A DNA stretch of 64,000 nucleotides from contig DFMV01000063.1 of NCBI GenBank assembly GCA_002375765.1, forward strand, positions 73,373 to 137,372, given 5' to 3'. The notes under the pieces are model-generated. The model ran no database searches, had not been told where the DNA came from, and saw nothing but the letters and a program-made list of their open reading frames with translations. Origin of the DNA: Rhizobiales bacterium UBA3584. Its GTDB lineage: Bacteria; Pseudomonadota; Alphaproteobacteria; Rhizobiales; Devosiaceae. Shown here piece by piece: positions 15,255 through 21,087 of this stretch. The stretch's first letter is position 1; the number at the start of each line of letters is the position of its first letter. Both the position numbers and the translations under genes were made by a program.

Positions 15255-15767
15255 TCAGTGATTGTGGCCGGCGTGGCTGTGCTGGGTGGCGGTGGCGGAT
15301 TCGATTTCGACTTCGAGGTCGAGATGGAAGATCTCAAATTCCAGTTCGAGATCGAAATGTTCGCCCTCGGCGAGGGGGCCGGTGAGGCCGGAAAGGGCGA
15401 TGGCGAGGCCGTTGGGGGCAAAGACCATATCGGCGCCGGCCGGGATGGGCAGGGCGGGGATGGCAGTGTAGCTGAGCTCGCCGCCAGTGTTTTCCAGCCC
15501 GACGATTTCCGCTGACGCGGCGATTTCGGTTTCGGCGCCAATGAGGGTCACGAGCGCGTCCGAGCCGTTCTCGATATCGACATAGACCAGAGCGGTTGAA
15601 GCGTCGGTGGCGTTGGCCCAGGCGTGGACGGCGCGGATGCCATTGGCTTCGGAGACGTGCTCGTCCTCCTCCTGCGCGTGCTCTTCGTGATGCTCGTCGG
15701 AATGGTCATCCTGCGCGAAGGTCGGGCTTGCGACAAGGGCGAGGGAAAAGAGGGCGGCGCGGATCAT
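15255..15767 (-). CDS. PCu(A)C-fold periplasmic protein without the copper motif, His-rich ends
   Basis: A 170-residue secreted protein. After the signal peptide (ending TFA) comes an acidic His-rich stretch (DDHSDEHHEEH..EEDEH), then a PCu(A)C/DUF461-type beta sandwich (AVHAWANATDASTALVYVDIENG; ALPIPAGADMVFAPNGLAIAL; FDLELEFE), then a C-terminal HSHAGHNH tail. The canonical H...M...HxM copper ligands are absent; the usual GGLHxM region reads PNGLAIAL. The terminal histidines suggest zinc or other metal buffering. The ATG at 15767 has GGAG upstream; a longer frame would need a TTG start. It is the last gene of a set with an ABC permease, its ATPase and a CxxC protein. Confidence 0.8.
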   Translation of the reverse strand: MIRAALFSLALVASPTFAQDDHSDEHHEEHAQEEDEHVSEANGIRAVHAWANATDASTALVYVDIENGSDALVTLIGAETEIAASAEIVGLENTGGELSYTAIPALPIPAGADMVFAPNGLAIALSGLTGPLAEGEHFDLELEFEIFHLDLEVEIESATATQHSHAGHNH

Positions 15768-15795
15768 GATCGTGCTCCAGTGCAAATGTTATATC

Positions 15796-17124
15796 TTAAC
15801 TGCGCAGATCGGTAACGACGGGACGTGACAGAGCGATGAACGCCGGGAGCAGCGCAAGGATGACCGTGAGGCTGACGAAGGCGGCAACCAGATGGAATTC
15901 GGGCCAGCCGAGCGTGGCGTTGACGAGGATGTCGGTGCGCTCGGTGACAATTCGGGAAATGATGGCCGAGGCGCCATAGCCCACAGCGACGCCCCCAATG
16001 GCGCCCAGGACGATCAGCGTGGCCGCGTAGGACCAGACCACCGAAAAGACGAACCGGGCCGGGGCGCCGAGCGCGCGCAAAAGGGCGAGGCGCCGGGCGA
16101 ACAGGCGCGTGAGGATGACGAGCCCGGTCAGAACGCCCGCGGTGACGAGGATTTGCGTCACGACCGCCATGACACTCATCACCTGGCGCACATCGCCCAT
16201 AAGGCTGTGAAGGCTGGCAAGGACCGCGCCGGGGAAGAACGCCATGGTTTCGGCAGTGGTGAACTGGGCGCGCAGGGCGTAATTGGCGTAGAGCTGTTCG
16301 GCGGAGACCAGGATGGCCGGGGTGCCGGGGAAATAGGCCGGATCGAAGGGCGGGCCGAGTTGATCGGCGTTTTGCGGGGCGTGGCCATTGGCAAGGCCAT
16401 GGATTTCCCAGACCGCTTCGACCGGCACGATGATGGCGCGATCCCAGGGGCTGCCGGTGGGGGCCATGCGACCCGATACGGTGTATTGAAAACTTGCGTG
16501 GGCATCGTCTTCGGCCACCTCGCCAACGCCATGGGCGGGGGAGAAATTTTCGCCAATCGAAAGATCAACGCGCGAGCCGATGACCGCATCGGTGTGGGTG
16601 GCAAACATTTCGCCCTCGGCCAGCGTATCGGACATGTGGGTGACGAACTGGGCCGTCGAGCCGACGATGGGGAAGCTATTGTAGCTGTCGCCATAGGCGA
16701 TGGGGGCGGCAAGCGACACGTCGGGCGCCGTGGCGACCCGATCGTAGATTTCGCCCGAGAGCAGGGGGACGTCCGAGGGCTGGAGATAGACAGCGGCGAA
16801 CAGCATGGTGATTTCGCTGCCCGGCGCTGCGATGACCAGATCGAACGGATCGGCGGCGCGAGCGGTGCCCTGGCGCAAACCGCGCTCCTGGGCAATCAGG
16901 CCTACCCCGATGCCGACCGAAACGGCAATCAGGGTAACAAACAGCACATTGGTCCAGCGGAAGCGCCAGAGCATGGCGCGAACCAGCGCAAAGGGGCGAA
17001 AACCGAAAAGGACAAGGGCGCCGACGATAATGGCGGGCAAGAGCAGGACGATGAGCACGGTCATGTCCTGCCAGACAACCGGCATCCACTCGATGGCGCG
17101 GAACAGCGGGGCGAGGGGGTTCAT
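15796..17124 (-). CDS. FtsX/MacB-type ABC transporter permease
   Basis: A 442-residue membrane protein. Hydrophobic segments lie near the N-terminus (about 22-45 and 55-75). A long extracytoplasmic domain (about 80-300) follows, then three membrane segments typical of the FtsX C-terminal domain (LVTAGVLTGLVILTRLFARR; AATLIVLGAIGGVAVGYGAS; LVAAFVSLTVILALLPAFIA). This is the mechanotransmission type of ABC protein rather than a classical channel. Its start overlaps the stop of the ATPase gene as ATGA (17121-17124), so the two work together. Partners at either end are periplasmic proteins with possible metal or thiol sites. Confidence 0.88.
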   Translation of the reverse strand: MNPLAPLFRAIEWMPVVWQDMTVLIVLLLPAIIVGALVLFGFRPFALVRAMLWRFRWTNVLFVTLIAVSVGIGVGLIAQERGLRQGTARAADPFDLVIAAPGSEITMLFAAVYLQPSDVPLLSGEIYDRVATAPDVSLAAPIAYGDSYNSFPIVGSTAQFVTHMSDTLAEGEMFATHTDAVIGSRVDLSIGENFSPAHGVGEVAEDDAHASFQYTVSGRMAPTGSPWDRAIIVPVEAVWEIHGLANGHAPQNADQLGPPFDPAYFPGTPAILVSAEQLYANYALRAQFTTAETMAFFPGAVLASLHSLMGDVRQVMSVMAVVTQILVTAGVLTGLVILTRLFARRLALLRALGAPARFVFSVVWSYAATLIVLGAIGGVAVGYGASAIISRIVTERTDILVNATLGWPEFHLVAAFVSLTVILALLPAFIALSRPVVTDLRS

Positions 17125-17801
17125 GGCTGGGCCTCGTCGGAAACGATGCGGCCATCGAAGATTTCGATCACCCGGTCCATGCGGGAATGGACGGCGGGAT
17201 CGTGGCTGACGGCGATCAGGGTCTTGCCCTCGTCGCGGGCGAGGGTGACCAGATCGTTTATCAGTGCATCTGCGGTCTTGCGGTCGAGGCTGGCGGTGGG
17301 TTCGTCGGCGAGGATGATTTCGGGGTTTGCCGCAAGGGCGCGGGCAATGGCGACGCGCTGGCGCTCGCCTCCCGAAAAGCTCTCGACGGTGCGCGCGCCA
17401 TGGGTGATGCCGAGGCGGGCAAGGACCGATTGGGCGGTTTGGGCAATGCCCGATTGTCTGGCACGGGACGCATAGGCGCCGGGGAGGGCGGCGTTGGCGG
17501 CGGCGGACAGTTCCTCGAACAGCAGAAAGTCCTGAAACACCATGCCGACATGATGGCGGCGGAATTTGGCGCGCGCTTCAGCCGAAAGCGGCATCAGATC
17601 GGTTGCGTCCCAGGTGACGGCGCCTCTGGCGTTTTCGGCCAGCCCGGCAAGGGCGAAAAGAAAGGTCGATTTGCCCGCGCCCGAGGGGCCACGCACGCCA
17701 AGGCAGGTGCCGGGCGCCAGGGTGAAGGCGGGGACCGCGAGCAGGGTCCTTCCCGAGGGGGCGGTGACCGCAAGGTCTGTGATGGTAAGGCCGAGGGTCA
17801 T
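17121..17801 (-). CDS. ABC transporter ATP-binding protein (LolD/MacB type)
   Basis: A 226-residue ATPase with Walker A GPSGAGKSTFLFALAG, Q-loop MVFQDFLLFEELSA, signature FSGGERQRVAIARAL, Walker B IILADEPTASLD and the H-loop AVSHD. The start at 17801 (MTLGLTITDL) is chosen because the frame upstream runs through a dispersed palindromic repeat (residues DVIPGLMPGID) and has no homologous protein content. It drives the FtsX-type permease encoded in overlap downstream. Confidence 0.9.
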   Translation of the reverse strand: MTLGLTITDLAVTAPSGRTLLAVPAFTLAPGTCLGVRGPSGAGKSTFLFALAGLAENARGAVTWDATDLMPLSAEARAKFRRHHVGMVFQDFLLFEELSAAANAALPGAYASRARQSGIAQTAQSVLARLGITHGARTVESFSGGERQRVAIARALAANPEIILADEPTASLDRKTADALINDLVTLARDEGKTLIAVSHDPAVHSRMDRVIEIFDGRIVSDEAQP

Positions 17802-17851
17802 GGACGTGCTGGGGGTGCCGAGGGGCCAGGGGCGTGGAGAGGCGTCATGAT

Positions 17852-17879
17852 CGATTCCGGGCATAAGGCCCGGAATGAC
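17852..17879. repeat. Single REP-like palindrome
   Basis: GATTCCGGGC-ATAAG-GCCCGGAATG with a trailing AC is one unit of the family seen in pairs at 5832, 13315 and elsewhere. It lies within the operon between the CxxC protein gene and the ABC ATPase gene. Confidence 0.75.
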
Positions 17880-17940
17880 ATCGGGTGGGGCTAGACGTTC
17901 GTGTCGTGTCCTGCAGAGAGCGGCGACCCGCTTGGTACGG

Positions 17941-18378
17941 TCAGGCGCGTTCCTGCACGGCATCGACAAGGCGAACGCGGGAGACGAAGCCCAATTCGGG
18001 ATCGGTGTAGGTGCCCAACTCGAGCGTGCCGCGCGTGATGATCTTGACGTTGAAGGGAATGGTATCGACCACCCGCTGGGCATAGACGGCCAGAATGTCG
18101 TTGGGCCATTCGGTTTCCGAAGAGCAGAACGGGCAGACGGCCATGGGGATATTGGTCAGAACGTAGAAATTGGAATCCGCCTTGAGCGGGGGCGCCATAA
18201 AGCCCTCGATGGCCACGCGTGCCCCCTCGTTTTCAAGCGCGAAGGGGGTAAAGCTCATGTCTTTTTCATAGAGCTCGCGCAGGCGCACTTGCGGTTCGGC
18301 GGCCACGGCACGGGTGACGATGAAGGGGGCGGCCAGAACGGCGCCGGAGGCGGTGGCGAAAAATCCGCGTCGGTTCAT
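17941..18378 (-). CDS. Tat-exported CxxC protein (DUF3299-like)
   Basis: A 145-residue protein opening MNRRGFFATASGAVLAAPFI, a twin-arginine signal peptide, so it is probably exported folded. The mature part is a small beta-rich domain (RVAIEGFMAPPL; FYVLTNIPMAVCPFCSSET; GTLELGTYTDPELGFVSRVRL) with a CPFC motif suited to metal binding or thiol chemistry. It resembles DUF3299-type proteins that accompany ABC transporters in metal-regulated clusters such as Vibrio zrg, though the family label is tentative. It is the first gene of the minus-strand set with the ABC ATPase, permease and His-rich protein. Confidence 0.7.
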   Translation of the reverse strand: MNRRGFFATASGAVLAAPFIVTRAVAAEPQVRLRELYEKDMSFTPFALENEGARVAIEGFMAPPLKADSNFYVLTNIPMAVCPFCSSETEWPNDILAVYAQRVVDTIPFNVKIITRGTLELGTYTDPELGFVSRVRLVDAVQERA

Positions 18379-18432
18379 GGGAAATCTCCTTTGCCTGGTG
18401 CGAAAATACTAGCAGGCAGCGGCCCCTGTTGT

Positions 18433-18450
18433 GTGACAGTGATATGAAAA
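18433..18450 (-). promoter_or_regulatory. PHO-box-like direct repeat upstream of the CxxC protein gene
   Basis: On the minus strand TTTTCAT-ATCA-CTGTCAC resembles the PhoB box (CTGTCAT, four bases, CTGTCAT), with matches of 5/7 and 6/7. The TTTTCAT half also serves as the U tract of the alkaline phosphatase terminator, so the resemblance may be coincidental. Confidence 0.3.
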
Positions 18451-18472
18451 GAGGGCCGGTGGACCGGCCCTC
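18451..18472 (-). terminator. Rho-independent terminator of the alkaline phosphatase gene
   Basis: GAGGGCCGGT-GG-ACCGGCCCTC is a perfect 10-bp stem, followed on the minus strand by TTTTCAT. It lies 24 bases after the phosphatase stop codon. Confidence 0.8.
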
Positions 18473-18496
18473 CCCAAAATTTGTGATCGGGACCGA

Positions 18497-19975
18497 TTAT
18501 TCGGCGGCGCCGAAGACAGCGTGGTTCATGACGTGGAAGATCATTTCCTGATCCATGGTGCCACCGAACAGGTGCGACCAGGGGCCAGTGGCCCAAAGGG
18601 CAACGTCAACGCCGGAGTGGGTTTCCGAACCCATCGGGATGAGCGCCTGCTGGAGGTAATCAGGATCCTGAGCTTCTTCCTGGGTCAGGTCGGGACGCGA
18701 ACCGGCATAGGTGCCGTCTTCCTGTTCGACGAGAACCGAACCGGCGCCCTGTCCGAAGGTGACCACGGTGTAAGGCAGGCCATCGGCGGCCAGCACGGGC
18801 TCTCCCGAATGTTCGACCTGGCCCTTGGCCACGCCCATGCACAGACCGGTGATCGGCGTGCCACGGCCGCAATAGCCGTTGAAGACGATCGAATGTTCGT
18901 GGTCGGCGGTGACGATGATGAGCGTGTTTTCCGGGTCGGTCATTTCCTGAGCGGCACGGATGGCGTCCGAGAACGCCACGCCATCGGTGAAGGTGCGATG
19001 AGCGTTGCCCGCATGGCTGGCGTGATCGACGCGGCCAGCTTCGACTTCGAGGTAGAAGCCGTTTTCATTGCCGGAGAGCTGCTCGATCGCTGCCGTGGTC
19101 AGATCGGCCAGCGAGGGTTCGTCCTCGGGACGGTCATGTTCGTAGGACATGTGCGAGTTGGAGAACAGGCCCAGGATCGGCTGGCTGCGGTCTGCCGCAG
19201 CAAGGGTTTCGGCATCATAGACATACTGGATGCCAGAGGCGGTGGCGCGTTCGACGAGGTTGACATCGTCTTCACGGTTGCCGGTGCCTGTTTCCATCTC
19301 GACGCCTGCCGGAGCAAAGGCGCGGATGCCGCCGCCGAGCGCAACGTCGATCACGCCAGCTTCCATTTGTTCGATGAGCTGGGTCGCGATGTCGGTGCAG
19401 CCTTCCGGCGCGGAGCCTTCCCAGTTGCGGTTGGCAGTCTTGGCGTAAACGGCGGCCGGGGTGGCATGGGTAATGGACGCAGTGGAAACCGCGCCGACCG
19501 ACATGCCGGCGTCCGAAGCCATCTCGGAGAACAGGCGCAGCGGGCTTTCGGTCGAGCAATCGTCGTGGATGACGGTATCGGCCATGTTGATGGTGTTGAA
19601 GACCTGCTTGACGCCGGTGTTCATCGCGCCGGCGGTCGGGGCGGAGTCCGGAGTCTGGGAGTTGATGTTGTAGGTCTTGATGATGGCCGAGTTGGGGAAC
19701 AGGTCATGGGGCAGATCATATTCTTCGCCCAAAAATCCGTTCTGCTGGCCTTCATAGAGGCGAATGCCGTAGTTTGTATGGACACCCTGTCCATCGGCCA
19801 CGAACAGGATGACGTTCATTGCCTTGTTGGTGTTGGGCTGCAGGTTGATGCGCTCAGCAAGAGCGTCCTGAGCCGCAGTGTAATAGTCGCTCCCGGCCTG
19901 GGGAAGATCCTGGGCGAGGGCGGTGGATGCGCAAAGCGCGATGGAAAGGGTAGACACTAGCGTCCGACGAAACAT
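18497..19975 (-). CDS. Alkaline phosphatase (PhoA superfamily), secreted
   Basis: A 492-residue periplasmic or secreted phosphomonoesterase. A signal peptide (ending ALA) is followed by the first metal site VADGQG and the nucleophile motif TPDSAPTAGAM, whose serine is phosphorylated. Later ligands appear in EVEAGRVDHASHAGN and TADHEHS, and the last His in ETHSGVDVALWATG. This is the usual length for the two-zinc, one-magnesium enzyme. The ATG at 19975 has GGAGG five bases upstream. Four PHO-box repeats in the promoter mark it as a phosphate-starvation gene. The protein is acidic, as is common in halotolerant bacteria. Confidence 0.92.
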   Translation of the reverse strand: MFRRTLVSTLSIALCASTALAQDLPQAGSDYYTAAQDALAERINLQPNTNKAMNVILFVADGQGVHTNYGIRLYEGQQNGFLGEEYDLPHDLFPNSAIIKTYNINSQTPDSAPTAGAMNTGVKQVFNTINMADTVIHDDCSTESPLRLFSEMASDAGMSVGAVSTASITHATPAAVYAKTANRNWEGSAPEGCTDIATQLIEQMEAGVIDVALGGGIRAFAPAGVEMETGTGNREDDVNLVERATASGIQYVYDAETLAAADRSQPILGLFSNSHMSYEHDRPEDEPSLADLTTAAIEQLSGNENGFYLEVEAGRVDHASHAGNAHRTFTDGVAFSDAIRAAQEMTDPENTLIIVTADHEHSIVFNGYCGRGTPITGLCMGVAKGQVEHSGEPVLAADGLPYTVVTFGQGAGSVLVEQEDGTYAGSRPDLTQEEAQDPDYLQQALIPMGSETHSGVDVALWATGPWSHLFGGTMDQEMIFHVMNHAVFGAAE

Positions 19976-20022
19976 GGTTGCCTCCATGGGGTTTCGATCG
20001 GGGCGGACGCTATTTGTGTTGT

Positions 20023-20062
20023 GTGACGGTCAGGTCACCTGCGCATGACGGTTCGGTGACGG
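20023..20062 (-). promoter_or_regulatory. Tandem PHO boxes upstream of alkaline phosphatase
   Basis: Read on the minus strand, four heptamers occur at exact 11-base spacing: CCGTCAC (20062-20056), CCGTCAT (20051-20045), AGGTGAC (20040-20034) and CCGTCAC (20029-20023). This is the PhoB arrangement of CTGTCAT direct repeats separated by four bases. The last repeat ends 47 bases before the start codon, leaving room for a -10 box near 20010. The boxes overlap the 3' flank of the sodium channel gene. Confidence 0.75.
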
Positions 20063-20085
20063 TGGATAAGTTCTGGCCGGAACCG

Positions 20086-20892
20086 CTATTTTCCGCTCGT
20101 TTGCTCGCGGCGCAACTCGGCAACTTCGGCGCGCAGGGCGCGAACTTCGGCCAGAACCAGCTCGGTTTCGCTGCGCAATTCCTGGCGTTGGGTCGTGGCT
20201 TCGGAATCGTGTTCTTCCTGCATGGCCGACACGATCACACCGATGAACAGGTTGAGCACCGTAAAGGCGGTGGCGCCGATGAAGGGCACGAAAAGAAGCC
20301 AGGCGGAGGGGTGAACCTCCATGACCGGCCGCACAATGCCCATCGACCAGCTTTCCAGCGTCATCACCTGGAACAGGGTGTAGAACGAAGCTGGGATCGA
20401 GCCGAACCATTGGGGGAATGTGGCGCCGTAGAGCTTGGTCGCCATGACGGCAAAGACGTAAAACACCAGCATGAGCAAGACAAAGATCGAGGCGATGCCG
20501 GGCAGGGACGCAACCAGCCCGCCAATGACCTTGCGCAGCGATGGCACCACCGAAATCAGCCGCAAGACCCGCAGGATGCGCAGGGCGCGCAAAACGGTGA
20601 AGGGGCCCGAGGCGGGAATGAGCGCGATGGCGACGATGGCAAAATCAAAGATCGACCACGGATCGCGGAAGAATTTGAACCCGTGCGCGTAGAGCCGCAG
20701 CGCGATTTCAACGACAAAGATCGCCAGGATGATCGAGTCGAGCGCGACGAGCGCCGGGCCGATGGCCGCCATGACCTCCGGGGACGTTTCGAGCCCCAGC
20801 GTGATGGCATTGATAACGATCACCGTGATGATGAACTGCTCCCAGCGGCGGGAGGAGAGCAAGAGGGCAAGCTGGCCACGCATCCTGGGCAC
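20086..20892 (-). CDS. Bacterial voltage-gated sodium channel (NaChBac/NavAb type)
   Basis: A 268-residue six-segment channel subunit that should form a tetramer. S4 is the arginine ladder VLRALRILRVLRLI (about residues 100-113), with acidic residues in S2 (VVEIALRLY). The pore loop contains the selectivity filter TLESWSM, identical to that of NavAb from Arcobacter and diagnostic of Na+ selectivity. After S6 (FIGATAFTVLNLFIGVIVSAM) a Glu/Arg-rich helix forms the C-terminal coiled coil that assembles the tetramer. Such channels serve motility, chemotaxis and pH homeostasis in marine or alkaliphilic bacteria. It is a single gene downstream of a GC repeat. Confidence 0.92.
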   Translation of the reverse strand: MPRMRGQLALLLSSRRWEQFIITVIVINAITLGLETSPEVMAAIGPALVALDSIILAIFVVEIALRLYAHGFKFFRDPWSIFDFAIVAIALIPASGPFTVLRALRILRVLRLISVVPSLRKVIGGLVASLPGIASIFVLLMLVFYVFAVMATKLYGATFPQWFGSIPASFYTLFQVMTLESWSMGIVRPVMEVHPSAWLLFVPFIGATAFTVLNLFIGVIVSAMQEEHDSEATTQRQELRSETELVLAEVRALRAEVAELRREQTSGK

Positions 20893-20977
20893 ACGATCCT
20901 GAAGTGATTTCGGCGCGGCAAGCCAAATCGGATTTGATGGGGGTGGTCAAGGGGCGATGATGGCGCAGCAAGGCGGA

Positions 20978-21061
20978 CGCCGGGGCCGAGTACACTCAGC
21001 GCCGGAGATGGAACCGCCGACGCTGGCGGCTACTGGATCCCGGGCCGAGCCCGGGATGACC
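20978..21061. repeat. REP-like palindromes, partial pair
   Basis: A half unit (CCGGGGCCGAGTACACTCAGCGCCGG, 20980-21005) is followed by a full unit with core TCCCGGG-CCGAG-CCCGGGA ending TGAC (21037-21060). It is the reverse orientation of the 2128-2230 arrangement and sits between the PQQ dehydrogenase and sodium channel genes. Confidence 0.75.
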
Positions 21062-21087
21062 AAGGTGGGAGGGCTAGCCTTGTCCTC

